Shown piece after piece: positions 1 through 5,765 of a stretch of 11,650 bases of DNA. The stretch is taken from positions 1-11,650 of the forward strand of contig CALGGP010000003.1 in assembly GCA_937915885.1 (NCBI GenBank). The letters run 5' to 3'. Each line of letters begins with the position of its first letter. Position 1 is the stretch's first letter. Under the pieces are notes generated by a model. The model was not told the DNA's origin, made no database searches, and was given only the letters and a program-made list of their open reading frames with translations. The position numbers and the translations under genes were made by a program. Source of the stretch: an uncultured Selenomonadales bacterium (GTDB lineage: Bacteria; Bacillota; Negativicutes; Selenomonadales; Selenomonadaceae).

Positions 1-6
1 CCCCTT

Positions 7-22
7 GTTCCTTATCAGGAAC
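7..22. repeat. small hairpin in the leader
   Basis: A perfect 6-bp inverted repeat (GTTCCT / AGGAAC) surrounds a 4-nt TATC loop. No T-run follows, so it is not a convincing intrinsic terminator as read on the plus strand. It may be the tail of an upstream transcript structure cut by the window edge. An A8T6 tract follows at 41-54. Confidence 0.35.
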
Positions 23-63
23 CGTGAGCGCCAACCCTCGAAAAAAAATTTTTTCAAAAAGCG

Positions 64-102
64 GGGCGCCGACCCCGACGGGTGGGAGCGACGGCGGCGC
101 CC
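64..102. repeat. 7-bp GC inverted repeat upstream of rfaE2
   Basis: GGGCGCC at 64-70 and GGCGCCC at 96-102 are perfect reverse complements enclosing 25 GC-rich bases that can fold further (GGGG/CCCC). The structure lies about 60 nt upstream of the rfaE2 start and is followed by an AT-rich stretch (103-116). It could be a transcript-leader structure or the terminator of an upstream gene. No known riboswitch was recognised, and no good sigma-70 promoter is visible between it and rfaE2. Confidence 0.3.
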
Positions 103-160
103 ATATAAATTTTTGAGCCCGCCCGCCCAACCTTTGTTTCTTATTTTGAGGTAAGAATTT

Positions 161-661
161 ATGTTGATCGAGAGAAAAAATATTGCCGCCGAGTGTGATC
201 GGCTCCGCGCGGAACATAAAAAAATCGTCTTCACCAACGGCTGTTTTGATCTGCTGCACGTCGGGCACGTCCGATATTTGACAGCGGCTCGAGCGTTGGG
301 CGATCTTTTGATTGTCGGGCTCAACTCCGATTCTTCCGTCCGAATGTTGAAGGGCGCCGATCGTCCGATCAACAATCAAAACGATCGGGCGGAAATTTTA
401 TCGGGGCTCCGCGCGGTCGATCACGTCGTGATCTTCGACGAGCGGACGGCGGAAAATTTGATCGCCGAAGTCAAGCCCGATATCTACGTCAAGGGCGGCG
501 ACTACGATCTGTCGACGCTGCCGGAGGCAAAAATCGTGCAATCCTACGGCGGGCGCGTCGAATTTATTGATCTGGTCGCGGGGCGCTCGACCACCGGCAT
601 TATTAAAAGATTGAGAGCGGAGTCAACTACCCCACGCTTAAAAACGGGGGCTTGCAGTTAG
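161..661 (+). CDS. rfaE2: D-glycero-beta-D-manno-heptose 1-phosphate adenylyltransferase (RfaE2)
   Basis: Transfers AMP from ATP to heptose-1-phosphate, giving ADP-heptose for the LPS inner core, in the cytosol. The 166-aa protein matches the stand-alone nucleotidyltransferase domain (the C-terminal half of two-domain HldE) in length. Seen: TNGCFD at residues 25-30, the HxGH nucleotidyltransferase motif HVGH at 33-36, GLNSD around 53-57, KGGDY at 111-115 and the C-terminal STTGII at 143-148. The ATG is supported by GAGGTAAG at 148-155. The family normally ends just after the STTGII helix; here about 11 extra residues after AES are translated from the left hairpin of an inserted repeat (621-850), which also supplies the stop. 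The enzyme core is complete, so it is probably functional. The downstream heptosyltransferase-like gene fits as the consumer of its product. Confidence 0.93.
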   Translation: MLIERKNIAAECDRLRAEHKKIVFTNGCFDLLHVGHVRYLTAARALGDLLIVGLNSDSSVRMLKGADRPINNQNDRAEILSGLRAVDHVVIFDERTAENLIAEVKPDIYVKGGDYDLSTLPEAKIVQSYGGRVEFIDLVAGRSTTGIIKRLRAESTTPRLKTGACS

Positions 662-850
662 CCTAAGCCACCGCGTTCGGTCGGTTGACTACAGCCCCGC
701 AAGTTTCCCTGCAGCATTGAGGTTTCCCATAATCGGGTGCCTTTAGCCGAAGCTACAACCGTTTTCCCGATGTTCAAATTATAAATTTATATTCATAAAA
801 TATCAAGCGCCTTTCATCCCCACGAATAAATTCGGGGGCTTCTCGGCGCG
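621..850. mobile_element. probable IS200/IS605-derived non-autonomous element (or element-end RNA)
   Basis: No transposase gene is present. Two similar subterminal hairpins bound the stretch: 630-650 (CCCC-a-CG ... CG-GGGG) and 818-838 (CCCC-a-CGAA, loop TAAA, TTCG-GGGG). The second sits inside an outer GCGCC (807-811) / GGCGC (845-849) stem. AGTCAAC at 621-627 pairs with GTTGACT at 684-690. Between them lie a GC-rich foldable segment (661-770) and an AT-rich segment (772-804). Hairpins of this kind near the ends, without terminal inverted repeats, are typical of IS200/IS605 and IS1341-type (tnpB) elements. The identification rests on resemblance, not a database match. It begins inside the rfaE2 reading frame and ends just before the ribosome binding site of the next gene. 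An alternative is an omega-RNA-like or other structured RNA. Confidence 0.5.
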
Positions 851-865
851 TTGAGGTGAAAATTA

Positions 866-1894
866 TTGGAGCGCGAGCTCAGGAATGTGTTGATAGTCAA
901 ATTGAGCGCAATCGGCGACGTGATCCACGCGTTGCCGGTTTCTTATGCCATCAAAGAAAGTTATCCGACCGCGCGCATCACGTGGGTGGTGGAGCCGCCG
1001 TCGTTCGATCTGCTGTCGATGAATCCGTGCGTCGACAAAATCATCGTCTTTCAAAAAAAGGAGTTCAAATCGTTCCGAGGCTTCGCGAAAAAATTTTTCC
1101 CGTTCAAACAGGAATTGCAATCGGAGCGGTATGATGCGGTGCTCGACCTGCAGGGGCTGTTCAAATCGGCGGCGATAGCATTTTTCGCGCGCTCGAATAT
1201 AAAATTGGGCATCTGCAATATGCGGGAGCTGTCGGATCGAGTGAGCAAGCCGGTAGTCGGAAAAAATTTCAACGGACATATTGTCGAGCGATATTTGGAC
1301 ACGGCGCGGGCGATCGGCTGTCGAGTGGACGAAATAAAATTTCCGATCGAAGTGCCGAATGACGATGCGCGCAAGGCGCAAGCGATCGTCGAGCACGCGG
1401 GGACGAAATTTGACAATCCGTTTGTTGTGATGGCGATCGGTGCGAATTGGCCCAACAAGCGCTGGCGCGAGGAATATTATGCGGAGCTGTCGGATTGGTT
1501 TTACGGCTTGGGAGTGATCCCGATAATGGTCGGGGCGGGCGTGGTCGACGAGCAACGGGCTCAAGCGATCACCAAGCAAGCGGAAATTCCGCCGGTGAAT
1601 TTGATCGGCAAAACCAATTGGAAGCAACTGGCGCACATCATCAAAAACGCGCGGCTGGTGATCGGCGGCGATACGGGCGTAGTGCATTTGGCGGCGGGGC
1701 TCGGAGTGCGGACGGTAATGCTGATGGGACCGACGGACGCCAATCGGAACGGACCGTTCGGGCAGATAAAAAACGCAATCGAAGTGGATCGGACGTGCAA
1801 ATTTTGTTGGAAGAGGGCATGTCCGAAGGGCGATGATTGCCTCGAGCGGATCACCGTCAAACAGGTTGAGCGCAAAATTTTGTCGCTGAAATAA
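866..1894 (+). CDS. glycosyltransferase family 9, heptosyltransferase-like (WaaC/WaaF/WaaQ family)
   Basis: Predicted cytosolic or membrane-associated transferase of a heptose (or related sugar) from ADP-heptose to the LPS core. The 342 aa match the family's usual length. Seen: N-terminal acceptor-domain motif IGDVIHALP (residues 16-24), DLQGLFKS (94-101), GANWPNKRW (192-200) opening the nucleotide-sugar domain, GGDTGVVHLAAGLG (267-280) and GPTDANRNGPFG (288-299). The C-terminal Cys group (C311, C314, C319, C325) is common in this family. The start is TTG at 866 with GAGGTGA at 853-859, directly after the right hairpin of the inserted element; no ATG fits. It was probably co-transcribed with rfaE2 before the insertion. 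The exact acceptor (Kdo, first or second heptose) cannot be read from sequence, so no gene symbol is given. Confidence 0.88.
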   Translation: MERELRNVLIVKLSAIGDVIHALPVSYAIKESYPTARITWVVEPPSFDLLSMNPCVDKIIVFQKKEFKSFRGFAKKFFPFKQELQSERYDAVLDLQGLFKSAAIAFFARSNIKLGICNMRELSDRVSKPVVGKNFNGHIVERYLDTARAIGCRVDEIKFPIEVPNDDARKAQAIVEHAGTKFDNPFVVMAIGANWPNKRWREEYYAELSDWFYGLGVIPIMVGAGVVDEQRAQAITKQAEIPPVNLIGKTNWKQLAHIIKNARLVIGGDTGVVHLAAGLGVRTVMLMGPTDANRNGPFGQIKNAIEVDRTCKFCWKRACPKGDDCLERITVKQVERKILSLK

Positions 1895-1899
1895 TTTAT

Positions 1900-1914
1900 C
1901 CCACCCACCCACCC
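1900..1914 (-). other. G-quadruplex motif (GGGT)3GGG on the minus strand
   Basis: The plus strand reads CCCACCCACCCACCC, so the minus strand is four G3 runs with single-T loops, the most compact parallel G-quadruplex pattern. It lies 6 nt after the GT9 stop codon and before the NYN remnant, outside any supported gene. The same tract on the plus strand could form an i-motif. In-cell folding is inference; the motif itself is exact. Confidence 0.7.
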
Positions 1915-1949
1915 TTTTGCGCCCTTATTTTTGATGGGCTGTAAAAAAT

Positions 1950-2342
1950 ATGTCGGGAGAAAAGTTTTGAATCGGATTGTATAAGTGCGGATATGTCGTC
2001 AAGACAAAAGTCGGGGGGATTGCCGGCGATTCTTACAAATGCGACTTCGATGTTGAGATGACGCTCGACATTTCGCGCGTCGCTTACGAGAGCAAGCCCG
2101 ATATCGTTGTGCTCGTCAGCGGCGATAAGGATTTCATTCCGATCGTGCTCGAGCTTCGCAACAAAGGCATTCGGGTTGAGGTCGCTGCCTTCTCAATCGC
2201 GATGGCGAGAGAACTTGCGCTCAAAAGCTCCGATTACATTAATCTCGACGTTTTGATTCAAGATGAGACAGATGCGCCGACGGAGGAACCGTCGAATGAT
2301 GAGAATGAAGGGGTGATGCCTGATGCCGATGGCGAGAATTAA
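1950..2342 (+). pseudogene. N-terminally truncated NYN-domain (LabA/DUF88-like PIN-fold) nuclease remnant
   Basis: From 1977 (TTG) an open frame encodes 121 aa matching the C-terminal two-thirds of NYN-domain proteins: GYVVKTK, then CDFDVEMTLDI (second acidic cluster), the hallmark VSGDKDF and a C-terminal SSDYINLD. The acidic residues of a NYN RNase centre are partly present, but the first strand with its conserved Asp and about 70 residues are absent. Upstream in the same frame, 1950-1967 reads MSGEKF, which fits the helix before GYVV, but TGA stops interrupt at 1932 and 1968. No ribosome binding site is well placed for the TTG. The tail after SSDYINLD is acidic and low in complexity. The end overlaps the Ubl-E2 start by 20 bp, suggesting it was once the first gene of that operon. 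NYN proteins act on RNA, so a nuclease effector is conceivable, but this copy is probably dead. Confidence 0.65.
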
Positions 2343-3042
2343 CGGCAAGATGGTCAACGTGCCGAGTTCCGCAACGCCCGAGCAGATCATTAATACGGCA
2401 ACCAAGGGCAGAGTCAATGCATCCACGCGCGCCGTCATTGTCACAAGCACATCGGGCAACACTCGCTTAAAACACGGCACGACTTACAACTTGAGGGAAG
2501 GCATGGATATAAAATTCGTGCCCGATCGTGTCAAGGCGGACGGCATGACTTATTTCGGATATAAGGAGCCGTGGCAGAAACAGTTGATCCGCGAGCAAGT
2601 CAACGATGTCAACGCCAAATTTTTTAGGAATGCCGGCTACGATATCGACAACGATTGCAATTGGGTGGTGTTCAACAGGTTTCGGTTGCCGCCGGAGTGG
2701 CAGCGCGCCAACGCGGGAGTGCAGAACGTCCGAATGATGCTCATCTTTCCCGATCAATATCCCGCGCTCCCGACCAATGGTTTCTATCTGCCTTCGACGT
2801 TGAAGGTGCCCGATAATGCCTCGCACTTTTACAATCGCGGCTTCGGAGGCGCCTTCGGTCAAACGGATGAGGAACAATATTTTATGTCGCAGGGCGGTTG
2901 GAATTGGTACTGCACTCATATCAAGCCGGACGCCTGGCAGCCCGCACGCCTTCATCAAATCAGTGATTGGCGCAAGGGTGATAATCTGTGGGACATCGTC
3001 ACGCTTTGCATCGAAGTTCTCACTTATCCGCTTGACGATTGA
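2323..3042 (+). CDS. ubiquitin-like (beta-grasp) domain fused to a prokaryotic E2 (UBC-like) domain
   Basis: Predicted conjugating enzyme of a bacterial ubiquitin-like system, 239 aa, cytosolic. Residues ~3-70 read as a small beta-grasp domain: strand ARINGKMVNV, helix PEQIINTATKG, strands around RAVIVTS and GMDIKFVPDR. Residues ~80-239 read as an E2: N-terminal helix (WQKQLIREQV...), strand with MMLIFPDQYPALP carrying the E2 YP motif (146-147), then C197 in WNWYCTHI followed by W205-x-P207 in the canonical active-site arrangement. The C-terminal helix is LWDIVTLCIEVLTYP. This layout resembles the Prok-E2 families described by Aravind and co-workers (probably family E; assigned from memory). 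AAGGGG at 2307-2312 supports the ATG at 2323; a second ATG at 2329 is possible. The frame is intact, unlike its neighbours. No separate Ubl gene lies in the window. Confidence 0.82.
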   Translation: MPMARINGKMVNVPSSATPEQIINTATKGRVNASTRAVIVTSTSGNTRLKHGTTYNLREGMDIKFVPDRVKADGMTYFGYKEPWQKQLIREQVNDVNAKFFRNAGYDIDNDCNWVVFNRFRLPPEWQRANAGVQNVRMMLIFPDQYPALPTNGFYLPSTLKVPDNASHFYNRGFGGAFGQTDEEQYFMSQGGWNWYCTHIKPDAWQPARLHQISDWRKGDNLWDIVTLCIEVLTYPLDD

Positions 3043-3105
3043 AACAGACCGGAGTGATGGATTTGTCTTACAACAAACGAAGGAAAAAATTCGACGACCG
3101 TTGAG

Positions 3106-3752
3106 ATGACGACAATCGAAGTCGAGCGTCCGATCCCGTTCAAATCAAATTCAAGAACCAAGATTTTTCGGAGCTGCGACGTCGGCTGTTGGCTGCTCTC
3201 TCTCGGGAGTATTACGCGTGTCTGCTTGGCAAGCATCAAATACTCGGCGGCTTGCACATCATAACCGTCAGCGACATTTATTATCCCGACGAAAGTTATT
3301 ACAATCAGCAGGGCGTGGCGGCGTTGAGGGTGTCGGGAGATTTTCTGCGCGAGCGGCTGATTGAGTTGTCGCAACGGATAGACGTCGACACGATGATCGA
3401 TGTGCATACTCATCCGTTCTCGACGGGCAATGTATGGTTTTCGGGCACCGACGACAGGGACGAGATCAATTTTACAACTTATCTCCGCGACGAGATCGAG
3501 GCGGAAATTTTTTATGCGTCGATAGTTTTATCGCAGACGGATTACAAGGCGCGATTTTGGAGTTTAGACAACGGCGGCAGAGCGGTGCAAACGCCCGCGA
3601 TGATCAAGACGCAAAAGTTGAGCGAGGCGATCCCGTCGTCGGACGGATTTGGAAAAAAAATCGTCCGAATCAGATTGACGACGAGATGTTTGATCGGAGC
3701 GTGCGGGCGCTCGGGCTCGACACCATGCGCGCTATCACCGGCGGGCAAATGA
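3106..3752 (+). CDS. JAB/JAMM (MPN) metalloprotease, frame-disrupted; probably the N-terminal half of a JAB-E1 fusion
   Basis: Predicted zinc-dependent deubiquitinase-like peptidase. The JAMM ligands are clear: H-x-H at 3405-3413 (DVHTHPFS) then S-x-x-D at 3441-3452 (SGTD), two residues wider than the textbook spacing. An open frame runs 3189-3752 from a TTG without a good ribosome binding site, but family-like sequence (VQIKFKNQDFSELRRRLL) continues upstream to 3138 in the same frame. The best N-terminus, MTTIEVERPIP from ATG 3106, is one frame away, so a -1-type discontinuity lies near 3130-3140. After GKK (3651-3659) the frame runs about 31 unrelated codons over the start of the E1 gene. 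A -1 shift at the A8 run (3653-3660) instead continues directly into E1, for a fusion of ~473 aa. JAB peptidases in such operons are thought to process the Ubl or remove it from targets. Read it as split, possibly inactive. Confidence 0.75.
3653..3660 (+). other. A8 slippery run joining the JAB and E1 frames
   Basis: In the JAB frame the run reads GGA AAA AAA ATC; shifting back one base gives AAA AAA AAT CGT, which opens the E1 frame (K-K-N-R-P-N-Q-I-D-D-E). A-AAA-AAA is a classical bacterial -1 slippery heptamer, and A8-A9 runs also support transcriptional slippage. A run of nine A would fuse the genes directly. The only stem seen downstream is GAGCG (3697-3701) / CGCTC (3708-3712), about 36 nt away and too far for a standard stimulator. 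A simple one-base deletion or assembly error explains the data equally well. Confidence 0.5.
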
Positions 3753-4525
3753 TCTCGGTCGTCGGCGTCGGCGGCATCGGCTCGATCATCGCCGAGCATC
3801 TGATCCACATGGGTTTTCGGCACATCAATCTGATCGACTTCGATACGCTCGAGATATCGAATCTCAACCGGATTGTGGCGGCGACGTATCGTGATGCGAA
3901 GGAGCATCGGATCAAAGTTGAGGCGATCCGCGATAATCTGCTCAAGATCAATCCGAATGCGGAGATCAAAGCGTTCAACTCGAAATTGGAGCCGTCGCAC
4001 AAAAATGTGTTGTCAGATATGAAGGTGGAGCGGGCGCTTGCGAATTCGGATTGGATTATGGCGGCGACGGACAATCACGCGAGCCGATTTTTAATCCAGG
4101 AGTTGGCATTTCGATATTACGTGCCGTTCATCGTCGCGGGCGTCAACATCACGGTTGAGGACGGCAAGATTTTGGATATGAGCGGCGAAGTGATCTTGAT
4201 CCGAATGGGCGATCGGGTCTGTCTGAAGTGCCTCAAGCGGATCAATTACAATGAAGTGTACAAAGTGATTCATCCGGATCGAACGGTGCGCGAGGGGCTG
4301 GTGCACAAAGGATACGTGCGTGGGCTCGATGTGAAGGAGCCGGCGGTTAAGACGTTGAACACGCACGTTGCGACCTTGGCGGTAGACGTGTTGGTCAATC
4401 AGTATACGGAGCGGCAGCGCGATCGAGTGATCGTCGTGTTCGAGGACAATGTCTCGCCGTGCATTTACGAAGACGTTGACAGCGTTGCCGATCGAAATCT
4501 GCATTGCGACGTGTGCGATATCTGA
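3686..4525 (+). CDS. E1-like ThiF/MoeB-family Ubl-adenylating enzyme
   Basis: Predicted to adenylate the C-terminus of the ubiquitin-like partner using ATP. Counting from ATG 3686 (279 aa): MFDRSVRALG matches the usual E1 opening; nucleotide-binding GVGGIGS 27-33; LIDFD 49-53; SNLNR 58-62; ATDNHASR 127-134 at the active site; zinc ligands C179/C182 (CLKC) and C274/C277 (CDVC); GYVRG plus PAVKTLN (209-225), a stretch I associate with JAB-linked ThiF proteins. The frame is open from 3434, but codons before ~3655 only shadow the JAB gene. ATG 3686 has no good ribosome binding site, which supports a JAB-E1 fusion through the A8 run. No cysteine lies in the crossover region between C182 and C259, where many E1s carry the thioester Cys, so it may be adenylation-only like MoeB. 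An intrinsic terminator follows. Confidence 0.85.
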   Translation: MFDRSVRALGLDTMRAITGGQMISVVGVGGIGSIIAEHLIHMGFRHINLIDFDTLEISNLNRIVAATYRDAKEHRIKVEAIRDNLLKINPNAEIKAFNSKLEPSHKNVLSDMKVERALANSDWIMAATDNHASRFLIQELAFRYYVPFIVAGVNITVEDGKILDMSGEVILIRMGDRVCLKCLKRINYNEVYKVIHPDRTVREGLVHKGYVRGLDVKEPAVKTLNTHVATLAVDVLVNQYTERQRDRVIVVFEDNVSPCIYEDVDSVADRNLHCDVCDI

Positions 4526-4541
4526 TACGAAAATTTTTGCG

Positions 4542-4574
4542 GCATCGGGTCATTTCGACGGCTCGATGCTTTTT
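4542..4574 (+). terminator. intrinsic terminator of the ubiquitin-like module
   Basis: GCATCG (4542-4547) pairs with CGATGC (4564-4569), an inner GTC/GAC pairing tightens the loop, and TTTTTAATTTT follows. It lies 16 nt after the E1-like stop codon and upstream of the next promoter, closing the module as its own transcription unit. Confidence 0.75.
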
Positions 4575-4588
4575 AATTTTAATCGAAG

Positions 4589-4617
4589 TAGACAATCGGC
4601 GTGCCGAGTGATACAAT
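4589..4617 (+). promoter_or_regulatory. sigma-70-type promoter for the acyltransferase operon
   Basis: TAGACA (4589-4594), a 17-bp spacer and TACAAT (4612-4617) with TGA just before the -10. The predicted start, about 7 nt downstream (~4624), leaves a leader of only ~10 nt before the ATG at 4635. The -10 context GTGATACAAT recurs at the fba promoter (9777-9786). Confidence 0.7.
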
Positions 4618-4634
4618 CTTTATCGACTTGAGAC

Positions 4635-5747
4635 ATGTCAAAGGGCGGGATCGATATAGAACAAGTTTTTCGAGTTGAAGGGCTTGACGGCGTCCGCGCG
4701 GCGGCGATCGTTTTGATTGTGATCGATCACGTGATCGAGATCGTCTGCGCCTTCCACAATCCCGACGCCTTCAGCCACATGCACTCCTCCGCGCGCTTCG
4801 CCTTATTCTTCGCCTTCACCGCCGGACGCCTCGGCGTCGATTTATTTTTTTTCCTCACCGGATATTTACTCCTGCCGCGCGTCTTCGATCAAGCCGCGAC
4901 ACAAAAATTTTACCGACGCAATTTCCTATCGTTGCTCGCAACGTGGGAGTTATGGATCGTCCTCTATAATTTATTCATCGGTTGGCTCGACGCGACCGAT
5001 TTTCGAGCGCACGTCCCGCCCGAAGATCACTTCTTCTTCGTGCCCAAGCCGCTTGCAATCGACACTTTACTCCGAAATATGGTCTTCGTCGAAGCCGTCG
5101 GGCTCGTCCACGCGTGGTACCTCGCCGCAATCCTCGGCGTCTACATTTTCCTCCCCATCGTCGCGCGCACACTCAAAACACTTTCAGACCGCGAACTCTT
5201 GACATTAACGGCGATTGCCTTTATATATTATTTCATCGTGCCGTCGGTCGATCACTTCACCGAGTGCACGCTCGAAACGTGGATATCGCTCAGTTTTTCG
5301 GGAGAAATTTTCGGCGTCTACGTGGTGCTCGGCTACATCATTCGACGATTCGAGCCGACGCTGATCGCGCACAAAAATTTTTTGATCGCCGTTTCGATCG
5401 CCGCGATCGCTTTGACGGCTCAAATCCAAATCGATGCATTCAAGCACGGCGAAGTTTATCTCGTCTGGCATGATTTTTGTCTGCTGCCGATCGCCTCAAT
5501 CGGATTGTTCGTCGCGATCAAGCGGGCGGCGCTCCGCAATCGATTGATCGAAATTCTGTCGCGATACTCATTCGGCATCTATTTATTGCACGCGCCGATT
5601 TTGATGTTGCTCCTTCGATTCGACCCGTCGCCCACGCTCGGGCGCGGCTTCATTTGGTTCGTTTCGATAATGGCGCTGTCGATCATCACAATAAAAATTT
5701 TCGGCGCGGCGCCCGCCTTGCAGAGACTTTTGTTCCGAGTGCGATAA
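4635..5747 (+). CDS. acyltransferase-3 family membrane O-acyltransferase
   Basis: Integral inner-membrane protein of 370 aa with about ten hydrophobic helices, of the OafA/OatA acyltransferase-3 family, which moves acyl groups (often acetyl) onto surface glycans. Seen: GLDGVRAAAIVLIVIDHV (residues 16-33) with the conserved R21 and H32 pair of helix 1, GVDLFFFLTGYLL (67-79), HAWYLAAILGVYIFLPI (159-175) and the C-terminal RYSFGIYLLHAP (310-321). No periplasmic SGNH domain is attached, unlike long OatA proteins. ATG 4635 is forced by an in-frame TGA at 4629-4631 and the absence of later starts before the domain; the ribosome binding site is weak (TTGAGA, 4628-4633). It lies 18 nt upstream of the phosphoglycerol transferase gene, so the two probably act on the same polymer. 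The substrate is unknown. Confidence 0.88.
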   Translation: MSKGGIDIEQVFRVEGLDGVRAAAIVLIVIDHVIEIVCAFHNPDAFSHMHSSARFALFFAFTAGRLGVDLFFFLTGYLLLPRVFDQAATQKFYRRNFLSLLATWELWIVLYNLFIGWLDATDFRAHVPPEDHFFFVPKPLAIDTLLRNMVFVEAVGLVHAWYLAAILGVYIFLPIVARTLKTLSDRELLTLTAIAFIYYFIVPSVDHFTECTLETWISLSFSGEIFGVYVVLGYIIRRFEPTLIAHKNFLIAVSIAAIALTAQIQIDAFKHGEVYLVWHDFCLLPIASIGLFVAIKRAALRNRLIEILSRYSFGIYLLHAPILMLLLRFDPSPTLGRGFIWFVSIMALSIITIKIFGAAPALQRLLFRVR

Positions 5748-5765
5748 AAATTTTGGAGGGTTGTC

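Noticed and set aside
621..850. Metabolite riboswitch upstream of the glycosyltransferase
   Set aside because: Paired CCCC/GGGG end hairpins and the entry into the rfaE2 coding end fit an inserted element better; no known aptamer core was recognised.
1799..1845. Cys-rich tail of the GT9 protein as an unusual zinc site
   Set aside because: A C-terminal Cys cluster of this kind is common in family 9 glycosyltransferases.
863..1912. Long antisense open frame (349 codons) opposite the glycosyltransferase
   Set aside because: Arg/His-rich composition with no recognisable motif; it mirrors the codon bias of the real GT9 gene, which has clear family motifs.
1932..1970. TGA recoding as Trp or selenocysteine to extend the NYN and JAB genes
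   Set aside because: The Ubl-E2, E1-like and nagZ genes use TGA as a normal stop, and no SECIS-like structure is evident next to these codons.
3434..3685. N-terminal extension of the E1-like frame
   Set aside because: These codons lie over the JAB active-site coding region in another frame and read as low-quality Arg/Gln-rich sequence; only the part from ~3655 is E1-like.
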